The position numbers were made by a program, and so were the translations under genes. DNA of 64,000 nucleotides, taken from the NCBI RefSeq assembly GCF_002443155.1, contig NZ_CP023667.1, forward strand, positions 3,038,001-3,102,000. The letters are read 5' to 3'. Position 1 is the stretch's first letter; each line of letters opens with the position of its first letter. Below, piece by piece: positions 36,720 through 44,757 of the stretch. This DNA is from Alcaligenes faecalis. Lineage in GTDB: Bacteria > Pseudomonadota > Gammaproteobacteria > Burkholderiales > Burkholderiaceae_B. The notes under the pieces are model-generated. The model was not told where the DNA came from. It did not search any database and saw only the letters and a program-made list of their open reading frames with translations.

Positions 36720-39422
36720 ATGAGCATTCAACAACACCGTCCGCCACTGCGTTCAGTGGACCACGACGCCAAGCTGCGCACGGCCACCGAAACCGGGCTT
36801 AGCCTGGAGACGGCTCTGGCCTCTGTGCAAGCCAATCTGAACGGCCTGACCGACGCTGAAGCCTTGAGCCGCCTGACCGAATACGGCCCTAACGAGGTCG
36901 CCCGGGACAAGCCCGCCCACGCCCTGATTCAATTGGCTCTGGCCTTTAAAAATCCCTTTATTGCGGTCCTGATGGTGCTGGCCGCCGTCAGTGCTGTCAC
37001 CGACATTATTTTGCCCATGCGCTCGGGCGAAGAAGTGGACTACACCGGCGTGCTGATTATTGTGGTCATGGTCACATTAAGCGGCCTGCTGCGTTTCTGG
37101 CAGGAGTATCGTTCCGGCAAAGCCGCCCAGGCCCTGAAAGCCATGGTGCGTACCACCGCCAGCGTGCAACGACGCTCTACCGTGTCCAGCGCCACAGTCA
37201 TGCGCGAAATTCCCATGAGCCAGATCGTGCCGGGCGATATTGTGCGCCTGTCGGCTGGCGACATGATTCCGGCAGACTTGCGCTTGATAGAGTCCCGAGA
37301 CTTGTTCGTCAGCCAGGCGGCTCTAACGGGTGAAGCCCTGCCTGTCGAAAAGTACGATGTCTTTAGCGCAGTCAGCAGCAAAAGTGCCACGGCGTCCAGC
37401 TCCCAGGCCGGCGTGCTGGAACAGAACAATATGTGCTTTATGGGCACCAACGTGGTCAGCGGCACAGCCACGGCCGTCGTTATTGCCACCGGCGCCAGGA
37501 CCTATTTTGGATCGCTGGCCAAGGCCATTGTGGGTTCGCGCGCCGAGACCTCGTTTGACCGGGGTGTGAACAGCGTCAGCTGGCTGCTGATTCGCTTCAT
37601 GCTGGTCATGGTGCCTATCGTGCTGCTGATCAACGGTTTTTCCAAAGGCGACTGGACCGAAGCCTTCCTGTTCGCACTGGCCGTTGCCGTGGGCCTGACC
37701 CCTGAAATGCTGCCCATGATTGTGTCCTCCAACCTGGCCAAAGGCGCGGTGGCCATGGCCAAGAACAAGGTGGTGGTCAAACGTCTGAACGCGATCCAGA
37801 ACTTTGGTGCCATGGACGTGCTGTGCACCGACAAGACCGGCACCCTGACACAAGACCGCATCATTCTGGAGCACCATCTGGGTCTGGATGATCGCAACAG
37901 CCCACGTATTCTGGAACTGGCCCTGCTCAACAGCCTGCACCAAAGCGGTGTGAAAAATCTGATGGATCAGGCCGTGCTACGCTTTGCAGAGAAAACACCC
38001 TCTGCCCTGCAAGCCATCGGCTCCTACCGCAAGATAGACGAACTGCCTTTTGACTTTGTGCGGCGTCGCCTGTCGGTTGTCGTACAAAACCCCCAGGGCG
38101 AACAGTTGATGGTGTGCAAAGGTGCGGTGGAAGAAATGCTAAGCATTGCCACCCACGTGCAAGATGGTGATCAACGCTTGCCACTGGATACCGAGCAGCG
38201 TGCCCGTCTGCTGAAAATGGCCTACCGCTACAACTCGGACGGCTTCCGTGTCTTGCTGATTGCCACTCGCAGCATTCCTGTCGAACAGGCCAAGAGCCGT
38301 TACGAGGCCCAGAACGAACGCGAGATGACCGTGCAAGGCTTGCTGACCTTCCTGGACCCACCCAAAGAAAGTGCTGCCCAAGCGATTGCCGCCCTGACCG
38401 AGCACGGTGTGGCCGTGAAAGTCCTGACCGGCGATAACGAAATCATTACCGCAAAAATCTGCCGTGAAGTGGGGCTGGAGCCCGGCAAACCTTTGCTGGG
38501 GCCTGAAATCGAGCTGATGCAAGACCCCGATCTGCGTTGCGCTGTCGAACGTCACTCGGTTTTTGCCAAGCTCACTCCCCTGCAAAAATCGCGTGTGCTC
38601 AAAGCGCTACAGGCCAATGGTCACACCGTCGGTTTTCTGGGTGATGGCATCAACGACGCCCCCGCCCTGCGCGATGCCGACGTGGGTATTTCGGTCGATA
38701 GCGGCACGGATATTGCCAAGGAGTCGGCAGACATCATCCTGCTGGAAAAGAACCTGCTGGTTCTGGAAGAAGGCGTGATCAAAGGCCGCGAGACCTTTGG
38801 CAATATCATCAAGTACCTGAACATGACGGCCAGCTCCAACTTTGGCAATGTGTTCTCGGTGCTGGTAGCCAGTGCCTTCATCCCCTTCCTGCCCATGTTG
38901 GCCATTCACTTGCTGATTCAGAACCTGCTCTACGATATCTCCCAGCTGGCTTTGCCCTGGGACCGCATGGACAAGGACTTTCTGCGCAAGCCCCGCAAAT
39001 GGGATGCCAAGAATATTGGCCGCTTCATGATCTGGATTGGCCCGACCTCGTCCATCTTCGACATCACTACCTTTGTCTTGATGTGGTACGTCTTTGGAGC
39101 GAATACGCCCGAACTGCAATCGCTGTTCCAGTCCGGCTGGTTTATTGAGGGCCTGCTCTCGCAGACACTGGTCGTGCATATGCTGCGTACGCAAAAGATC
39201 CCTTTCATCCAAAGCACGGCAGCCCTGCCTGTGATGCTGATGACCTTCCTGATTGCCGCTGTTGGCATTTACCTGCCCTTCTCCGGCGTGGGTGCCATGG
39301 TGGGCCTGCAGCCACTACCTTGGGAATACTTCCCTTGGCTGATCGGCACCTTGCTGGCGTACTGCCTGGTCGCACAGGGTATGAAAATGCTGTACATCCG
39401 CCGCTTTGGCCAATGGTTCTAA
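36720..39422 (+). CDS. mgtA: Magnesium-importing P-type ATPase
   Basis: A 900-residue P3B-type ATPase in the inner membrane that imports Mg2+. The phosphorylation motif DKTGTLTQDR is in VLCTDKTGTLT, TGE is in LTGEALPVEK, and KVLTGDNE and GDGINDAPALRDADVGISVD follow. About ten transmembrane helices are seen, including NPFIAVLMVLAAVSAVTDII early and the six C-terminal ones. The ATG at 36720 follows AGGAG, and an in-frame ATG at 36690 lies inside a hairpin. The gene has an unusually long structured leader and is followed by a two-component pair. Confidence 0.96.
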   Translation: MSIQQHRPPLRSVDHDAKLRTATETGLSLETALASVQANLNGLTDAEALSRLTEYGPNEVARDKPAHALIQLALAFKNPFIAVLMVLAAVSAVTDIILPMRSGEEVDYTGVLIIVVMVTLSGLLRFWQEYRSGKAAQALKAMVRTTASVQRRSTVSSATVMREIPMSQIVPGDIVRLSAGDMIPADLRLIESRDLFVSQAALTGEALPVEKYDVFSAVSSKSATASSSQAGVLEQNNMCFMGTNVVSGTATAVVIATGARTYFGSLAKAIVGSRAETSFDRGVNSVSWLLIRFMLVMVPIVLLINGFSKGDWTEAFLFALAVAVGLTPEMLPMIVSSNLAKGAVAMAKNKVVVKRLNAIQNFGAMDVLCTDKTGTLTQDRIILEHHLGLDDRNSPRILELALLNSLHQSGVKNLMDQAVLRFAEKTPSALQAIGSYRKIDELPFDFVRRRLSVVVQNPQGEQLMVCKGAVEEMLSIATHVQDGDQRLPLDTEQRARLLKMAYRYNSDGFRVLLIATRSIPVEQAKSRYEAQNEREMTVQGLLTFLDPPKESAAQAIAALTEHGVAVKVLTGDNEIITAKICREVGLEPGKPLLGPEIELMQDPDLRCAVERHSVFAKLTPLQKSRVLKALQANGHTVGFLGDGINDAPALRDADVGISVDSGTDIAKESADIILLEKNLLVLEEGVIKGRETFGNIIKYLNMTASSNFGNVFSVLVASAFIPFLPMLAIHLLIQNLLYDISQLALPWDRMDKDFLRKPRKWDAKNIGRFMIWIGPTSSIFDITTFVLMWYVFGANTPELQSLFQSGWFIEGLLSQTLVVHMLRTQKIPFIQSTAALPVMLMTFLIAAVGIYLPFSGVGAMVGLQPLPWEYFPWLIGTLLAYCLVAQGMKMLYIRRFGQWF

Positions 39423-39552
39423 GTCTAACAGGCCAGGCCTTCCGGAAATCCTTCCGGCAGGCCCGGCCTTGAAGCGCATTCTGGCAGAACCTCGGGTATA
39501 TGATGGCCACACTACAGACACGATCCTGCAGCCTGGCCCATACACGACAGAT

Positions 39553-40632
39553 ATGACACCACCCCTTCGCTTCCTATCGAGCAAAACGTACCGAGCCTTG
39601 GCCCTGACCGGCATTTGCATCTTGATGGCACTGGTCTTTATTGCCGATACGGTCACCAACTACGCTATTGCTGCCGCGGTCTTTCATACTCCGCTGCTGC
39701 TGATAGCGATTCGCTTCCTGTCCGCCCGACAGGTGATTGCCCTGACCAGCATCAGCATGGTGCTGACTGTCATCAGTTTCGCCCTGACCCGCTCGGGCGA
39801 CTACGATGTGGGCCTGGTCAATACCGGCATCAGCATTATTGCCATCGCCATCACCTCGTATCTGGGGCTGAAGCTCAAGTCCGTACAGGCAGCAGCGCAT
39901 GAGACACGCGAGCATTTGCTGCGCCTGTCCCGTTTGACTACCCTGGGGCAGCTCAGCACCTCCATTGCCCATGAGGTCAGCCAGCCTCTGGCCGCCATCA
40001 ACAGCAGCGCGGGTGCCTGTCAGCGCTGGCTGGAGGCCTCGCCCCCTAATGTGGAGAAGGCACAGGCTGCCGCACAGCGGATTGTGTACGACGCCCAACG
40101 CGCCAAAGATGTCCTGGACCGGGTACGCAGCATTACCCGTAACGAAGCACCGACCAGCAGCGCTTTTGATCTGAACCTGGCCTTGACCGAGCTGCTGAGC
40201 CTGTCCGGTGGCGAGATGCGACGTCAGCATATTGATCTGCGTCTGGCCTTGCAGTCCGATCTGCCCCCGGTCTTTGCCGACCGGGTTCAGGTTCAGCAGG
40301 TGATGGCCAATTTGCTGCTCAATGCCATTGAAGCCCTGTCTCCTCCCTCGGACTATCATGCGGCTCATATCACCATAGAGACCAGCCTCTTGCCCGGCGA
40401 CAAGCCGCAAGCCAACAAGGTGCTGTTTTCCATCAAGGACAACGGCCCCGGCCTGTCGGGCACGCAGTTGTCCCAATTGTTTGATACCTTCTGGACCACC
40501 AAGGCAAGCGGTCTGGGCCTGGGTCTGACCATCAGCCGCACCATTATTGATGCCAATAACGGCCATATCTGGGCGACTGACCAGCCTGATGGCGGTGCTG
40601 CCTTTCATTTCACCTTACCTTTGGCGCCATGA
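39553..40632 (+). CDS. Sensor histidine kinase with four membrane helices
   Basis: A 359-residue kinase. An N-terminal block of about four hydrophobic helices (ALALTGICILMALVFIADTV, AAAVFHTPLLLIAIRFL, VIALTSISMVLTVISFAL, GISIIAIAITSYLGL) has very short loops, so sensing is probably within the membrane. The H-box is LGQLSTSIAHEVSQPLAAI, followed by NLLLNAIEAL, DNGPGLS and GLGLGLTISRTII. This is the FixL/DctB-like kinase class. It starts 130 bases after mgtA and overlaps its FixJ-type partner by 4 bases. An earlier in-frame ATG at 39406 overlaps mgtA and is unlikely. Confidence 0.87.
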   Translation: MTPPLRFLSSKTYRALALTGICILMALVFIADTVTNYAIAAAVFHTPLLLIAIRFLSARQVIALTSISMVLTVISFALTRSGDYDVGLVNTGISIIAIAITSYLGLKLKSVQAAAHETREHLLRLSRLTTLGQLSTSIAHEVSQPLAAINSSAGACQRWLEASPPNVEKAQAAAQRIVYDAQRAKDVLDRVRSITRNEAPTSSAFDLNLALTELLSLSGGEMRRQHIDLRLALQSDLPPVFADRVQVQQVMANLLLNAIEALSPPSDYHAAHITIETSLLPGDKPQANKVLFSIKDNGPGLSGTQLSQLFDTFWTTKASGLGLGLTISRTIIDANNGHIWATDQPDGGAAFHFTLPLAP

Positions 40633-41270
40633 CAGAAAATCTGGACTCCTCTCTGAACACGCCCACGGTCTACATCATTGATGATGATCCGTCCGTTCGC
40701 GCTGCCCTGGACGATTTACTGGCCAGCGTAGGCTTGAACGCGCTAAGTTTTGCTTCCACGCGGGACTTTCTGGCACACCCTTTATCCGAGGCCCCCGCCT
40801 GCCTGGTGCTGGATGTGCGCATGCCCGAGCAAAGCGGCACGGACTTTCATTTGCAGATGGAGTCGCGCGGGCTGCACATGCCGGTCATCTTTATTACAGG
40901 CCACGGCGATATTCATATGGCGGTCAAAGCCATCAAGCATGGTGCCTGGGATTTTCTGACTAAACCGTTTGCGGATCAGGCCCTGATTGATGCCGTGCAG
41001 TCGGCTCTGGCCGCTGATGCGCAGCGCAAGGAAGAAGCCAGAACCCGCCTGACCTTGCAGCAACGCTGGGACAGCCTGAACGCGGGCGAGCGCGATGTGT
41101 TCGAGCGGGTGGTACAAGGCCTGCTGAACAAGCAGATCGCTGCCGAGCTGGATGTGAAGGAAGTTACGGTCAAAGTGCGACGCGCACGCGTGATGCAAAA
41201 AATGCAGGCCGGTTCGCTGGCCGAGCTGGTGCGTCAGTTCGATCAGCTCAAGACAGAAAGCGGCCATTAG
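40629..41270 (+). CDS. FixJ/NarL-type response regulator
   Basis: A 213-residue regulator. The receiver has IIDDDPSVRAAL, phosphoacceptor in LVLDVRMPEQSG, FITGHGD and LTKPF. The output is a LuxR-type helix-turn-helix (LNAGERDVFERVVQGLLNKQIAAELD, VTVKVRRARVMQKM). The 4-base overlap with the kinase gene shows a cognate pair. Targets are unknown; the position right after mgtA suggests a role in metal or envelope homeostasis (inference). Confidence 0.9.
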   Translation: MTENLDSSLNTPTVYIIDDDPSVRAALDDLLASVGLNALSFASTRDFLAHPLSEAPACLVLDVRMPEQSGTDFHLQMESRGLHMPVIFITGHGDIHMAVKAIKHGAWDFLTKPFADQALIDAVQSALAADAQRKEEARTRLTLQQRWDSLNAGERDVFERVVQGLLNKQIAAELDVKEVTVKVRRARVMQKMQAGSLAELVRQFDQLKTESGH

Positions 41271-41373
41271 GACACTTCTGCGCAGCGGTTCTTTCCTAGT
41301 TGGCGTGCTGGGTTAAAATACGCAGATTCGGTCCCGTATGCGGGCTTCCCAAGGTCAAGGCCACACACAAGTT

Positions 41374-42783
41374 ATGAGCACGTCTACTTCCAACGTCATC
41401 CGTACCCGTTTTGCCCCCTCGCCCACTGGTTATCTGCACCTGGGCGGCGCACGCACTGCACTGTTTTCCTGGGCTTTTGCTCGTCATCATCAAGGCACTT
41501 TTGTGCTGCGTATTGAGGATACGGATCTGGAGCGCTCCACCCCCGAGGCCGTCCAAGGCATTCTGGATGGCATGCAATGGTTGGGCCTGGATGCGGACGA
41601 AGGTCCGTTCTACCAGATGCAGCGCATGGATCGTTACCGCGAGGTCATCGCCCAGTTGCTGAAAGACGGCCATGCTTATTACTGCTACAGCAGTCCCGAG
41701 GAAGTGGAAGCCATGCGCGAGAAGGCGCGTGTTCAGGGCTTGAAGCCTCGTTATGACGGCACCTGGCGTCCTGAGGCTGGCAAGCAATTGCCTGCCATCC
41801 CGGCTGACCGCAAGCCTGTGGTTCGTTTCAAGAGCCCGCAGTCCGGCGCAACCAGCTGGGACGATATGGTGAAGGGCCGCATCAGCTTTGATAACAGCGA
41901 GCTGGACGATCTGGTCATTGCCCGTCCTGACGGCACGCCTACATACAACTTCTGCGTGGTGGTGGACGATTGGGACATGGCGATCACTCATGTGATCCGC
42001 GGTGACGATCACGTGAACAACACGCCACGTCAAATTGTGATTTTGCAGGCTTTGGGTGCTACCTTGCCTGAGTACGGTCATGTGCCCATGATTCTGGGTC
42101 CTGATGGCGAGAAGCTGTCCAAGCGTCATGGTGCGGTCAGCATCATGGATTACGACAAGGACGGTTATCTGCCTGAAGCCATGATCAATTACCTGGCCCG
42201 TTTGGGCTGGAGTCATGGTGATGACGAGCTGTTCACTCGCGAGCAGTTGGTAGAGTGGTTTGATACGCGCAGTCTGAGCAAGTCGGCTTCGCAGTGGGAC
42301 CCCAAGAAGTTGAACTGGGTAAATGCCCATTACATCAAGGCCAGCGACAATGCGGATCTGGCCGAGCGTGTGGCGCCTCGTATTGAGGCTTTGGGTGGCA
42401 AGACGGATGGTCAGGATTTGCCCGGCATCATGGGTTTGTTGAAAGACCGCGCCGAGACCTTGAATCAGCTGGCTGAAGGTGCTTTGTTGTTCTGCCGTCC
42501 TTTCGAACCCGCCAGCGATGAGCTGATGGCCGAGGTGTTGACGCCGGAAGCGCGTGTTTTGCTGCGGGACTTTGCCAGCAAGGCGATTAGTTTGCCGCAG
42601 TGGAATACGGAGAATCTGGCTGCTTTGATCAAGCAGGTTCTGGCCGATCATGAGGTCAAGATGCCCAAGTTGGCTATTCCTTTGCGGGTGGCTGTAACGG
42701 GGCAGAAGCAGACGCCTGCGGTGGATGCTGTGCTGGCTTTGGTTGGGCGCGATAAGGTGTTGGGGCGTTTGGCTGGGCTGTAA
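41374..42783 (+). CDS. gltX: Glutamyl-tRNA synthetase
   Basis: A 469-residue class I synthetase. The HIGH-type motif is in [19 protein letters not shown] and the KMSKS-type loop in [14 protein letters not shown]. Length and motif order are normal. The ATG at 41374 gives the standard N-terminus ([14 protein letters not shown]); the frame stays open to 41338. It is followed by its own terminator. Confidence 0.97.
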   Translation: MSTSTSNVIRTRFAPSPTGYLHLGGARTALFSWAFARHHQGTFVLRIEDTDLERSTPEAVQGILDGMQWLGLDADEGPFYQMQRMDRYREVIAQLLKDGHAYYCYSSPEEVEAMREKARVQGLKPRYDGTWRPEAGKQLPAIPADRKPVVRFKSPQSGATSWDDMVKGRISFDNSELDDLVIARPDGTPTYNFCVVVDDWDMAITHVIRGDDHVNNTPRQIVILQALGATLPEYGHVPMILGPDGEKLSKRHGAVSIMDYDKDGYLPEAMINYLARLGWSHGDDELFTREQLVEWFDTRSLSKSASQWDPKKLNWVNAHYIKASDNADLAERVAPRIEALGGKTDGQDLPGIMGLLKDRAETLNQLAEGALLFCRPFEPASDELMAEVLTPEARVLLRDFASKAISLPQWNTENLAALIKQVLADHEVKMPKLAIPLRVAVTGQKQTPAVDAVLALVGRDKVLGRLAGL

Positions 42784-42801
42784 GAGTTATAGATCGGTAC
42801 T

Positions 42802-42834
42802 TGAAGGGCATCTCATTCGAGGTGCCCTTTTTGT
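42802..42834 (+). terminator. Terminator after gltX
   Basis: Stem AAGGGCA / TGCCCTT with a 12-base loop containing further partial pairing, followed by TTTTTG. Confidence 0.75.
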
Positions 42835-42952
42835 TTGATACCCTGACGTAGAAGCTAAGCCTGAGTGCAACCATACGCCGATTTCAAGGGAGCTACCTCA
42901 ATGCTCTTTGCGCCAGCGGCCACTTTATTTCGCAGCGAGCTGCTGGCTCATA

Positions 42953-43501
42953 TCAAGCGGCAGCATTCAGGTGGCTGACTTCGATAGTGGCTTCACCTTT
43001 GTCGCTACTGGCCCAGACCGTGCCGTCCTGGACATTCAGATTGATGGTCATGCCACGCTCGGCCAAGGCGGCTAAAGCATCGGTCCCGGCGGCATCCAGC
43101 GCATAGACCTGTATATTGCGGGCGCGGCTGATCTTGTCCTTGATACCACTCCACCAGACGGATACGTTGCGACCATAAGCCAGCACCGTCACTTTTTCGG
43201 CACGGCCACTGGCCTTGATCAGACGTCTGTCGTCCGGCAGGCCCACTTCCAGCCAATGCAGCAGATTGCCGCTCAGATCATGCTCCCACAGGGCGGGCTC
43301 GTCCGAGTCGCTTAGCCCGCGCGAGAAGCTCAGGGCTTCGTCCGCTTGCGCATACAAACCGTAAGCCAGCAAACGCACCATCAGACGCTCTTCGGTCTCG
43401 GAGGGGTGACGGGCCAGCGTCAAGGTATGACTGCCATAGTAGGCCCGGTCGTTATCGGCCACATTAAGTTCAGCTTTATAAATCGTTGCGCGCAGAGCCA
43501 T
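42953..43501 (-). CDS. yaeQ: YaeQ family protein
   Basis: A 182-residue protein with the diagnostic N-terminus MALRATIYKAELNVADNDR and HTLTLARHPSETEERLMVRLLA. YaeQ has a PD-(D/E)xK nuclease-like fold but lacks clear catalytic evidence; in E. coli it was linked to RfaH suppression. Function remains uncertain. The ATG at 43501 matches the family start. It precedes a lipoprotein gene transcribed in the same direction. Confidence 0.93.
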   Translation of the reverse strand: MALRATIYKAELNVADNDRAYYGSHTLTLARHPSETEERLMVRLLAYGLYAQADEALSFSRGLSDSDEPALWEHDLSGNLLHWLEVGLPDDRRLIKASGRAEKVTVLAYGRNVSVWWSGIKDKISRARNIQVYALDAAGTDALAALAERGMTINLNVQDGTVWASSDKGEATIEVSHLNAAA

Positions 43502-43577
43502 GGAGCGTCCAGCAAAAGAAACAGACAAAAAACTGGCCGCCCCCAGGACGGCCAGGAATCATTCAAACAAGCAGTGA

Positions 43578-44087
43578 TCAGAACGGCAGGCGGTAGCCAG
43601 GCGACATTCTGGTCAGGCGGTAAGTGGTACCACTTTGGTCACGCAGCACCAGATTGCGGGCTGTCAGGCTGACGATGTTGTAGTGGTTTTCGTAAATCGG
43701 GTCGCCAGGCTCGGTGGTGACGCCATTGGATTCTTGCGTACTGATTTGCAAATCATTGCCCTTGCGTACCCAGCAACCGCTTTCGTTCAAACCTTGCGAA
43801 GGTTTGTTAGGACGCTTGACCTGTTCGGTATAGGCCATGGAACCGTCGGCTTGCAAAGTGAACAAGGTACGCAGCTCGCCAACCACGCCTTTCTGGCGGT
43901 GTTTGCTTAACCAGTTACCAGCCAATTGTTCTCCAGCTGCAGCAGGCTGACATGCAGGATGAACAGGCTTGGCAGCCGCTTGTGCAGCTGGCTCGGGAGC
44001 CGGCGCCTTGACCGCGCAGGCGCTTAAAAACACGGTAGCCAGCACAGCAACCCAGGAAGTGCGTCGCAAGATATTCGCCTTCGTCAT
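43578..44087 (-). CDS. Lipoprotein of unknown function
   Basis: A 169-residue protein with a lipoprotein signal peptide: a basic N-terminus, hydrophobic stretch, and lipobox LSAC with Cys24. A short proline/alanine-rich linker (VKAPAPEPAAQAAAKPVHP) leads to a compact beta-rich domain (LAGNWLSKHRQKGVVGELRTLF, MAYTEQVKRP, YNIVSLTARNLVLRDQSG). The domain pattern resembles small lipocalin-like proteins that follow a GNW motif. Probably outer-membrane anchored. Confidence 0.7.
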   Translation of the reverse strand: MTKANILRRTSWVAVLATVFLSACAVKAPAPEPAAQAAAKPVHPACQPAAAGEQLAGNWLSKHRQKGVVGELRTLFTLQADGSMAYTEQVKRPNKPSQGLNESGCWVRKGNDLQISTQESNGVTTEPGDPIYENHYNIVSLTARNLVLRDQSGTTYRLTRMSPGYRLPF

Positions 44088-44186
44088 AAAACCCCGTCCT
44101 TCATGCGTACATACCGACCCACCACAGGCCGGCGAATCCTGATTATTCTACCTGAAGGCGCTTGTATTACCCCATAACAAGATGCT

Positions 44187-44645
44187 TCAAAGTGGCAAAG
44201 GCAAGCGGGTCACGTTCTTGATTTCACGCATGGCCACAATGGTGCGAGTTTGGCGCACGCCCGGCATATTGAACAGGAAGCGGTGCAGGAAATCGTCGTA
44301 GGACTCGGCGCTGGGCACCATGATCTTGAGCAGAAAATCCGCATCGCCGGTCACGGCGTGGCATTCCAGAATCTCGGGCGCATCGCGCACAGCACGAATG
44401 AAGTTATCGACAATCTCACCCGAGTGACGGTCCAGACTGATCTGGGTAAACATGCAACTTTGCAGCCCCACCTGACGGCGATCCACGCGCGCATAATAGC
44501 CTTGGATAACCTTGTTTTTTTCCAGGTTTTTGATGCGCCGCCAGACGGGCGCGGTGGACAAACCCACCTGCTCGGAGACCTGCTGAGCCGAGGCTCGGCC
44601 ATCCAGCTGCAAGGCATCCAGGATTTTTAAGTCAGTTTTATCCAT
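44187..44645 (-). CDS. Lrp/AsnC-family regulator
   Basis: A 152-residue feast/famine regulator. The helix-turn-helix (LKILDALQLDGRASAQQVSEQVG, APVWRRIKNLEKN) is followed by a RAM ligand domain (CHAVTGDADFLLKIMVP, RTIVAMREIKN). The ATG at 44645 gives the classical start MDKTDLKILDAL; longer frames run back over the neighbouring promoter. It is divergent from the indolepyruvate oxidoreductase gene and is its likely regulator, sensing an aromatic or branched amino acid (inference). Confidence 0.92.
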   Translation of the reverse strand: MDKTDLKILDALQLDGRASAQQVSEQVGLSTAPVWRRIKNLEKNKVIQGYYARVDRRQVGLQSCMFTQISLDRHSGEIVDNFIRAVRDAPEILECHAVTGDADFLLKIMVPSAESYDDFLHRFLFNMPGVRQTRTIVAMREIKNVTRLPLPL

Positions 44646-44680
44646 ATTTGAATATTTACGAAATGAACATTTCAAAGAAT
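44640..44680. promoter_or_regulatory. Dyad in the Lrp / indolepyruvate oxidoreductase divergent promoter
   Basis: An imperfect inverted repeat with arms TTTGAATATTT and AACATTTCAAA (8 of 11 paired), AT-rich in the middle, sits immediately upstream of the Lrp-type gene. Its form suits Lrp/AsnC binding and could give autorepression and control of the divergent gene. Confidence 0.45.
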
Positions 44681-44757
44681 AGGGAATACACGCAACTATA
44701 ACGCAAAAAAAAGCGAGGGCAGACTCTCTATCATGATCTCTATCTGGAGGTTTCATC

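Noticed and set aside
42901..42978. 25-codon frame with AGGGAG ribosome-binding site after gltX
   Set aside because: It lies beyond the gltX terminator and overlaps the end of yaeQ on the other strand; too short and unsupported to annotate.
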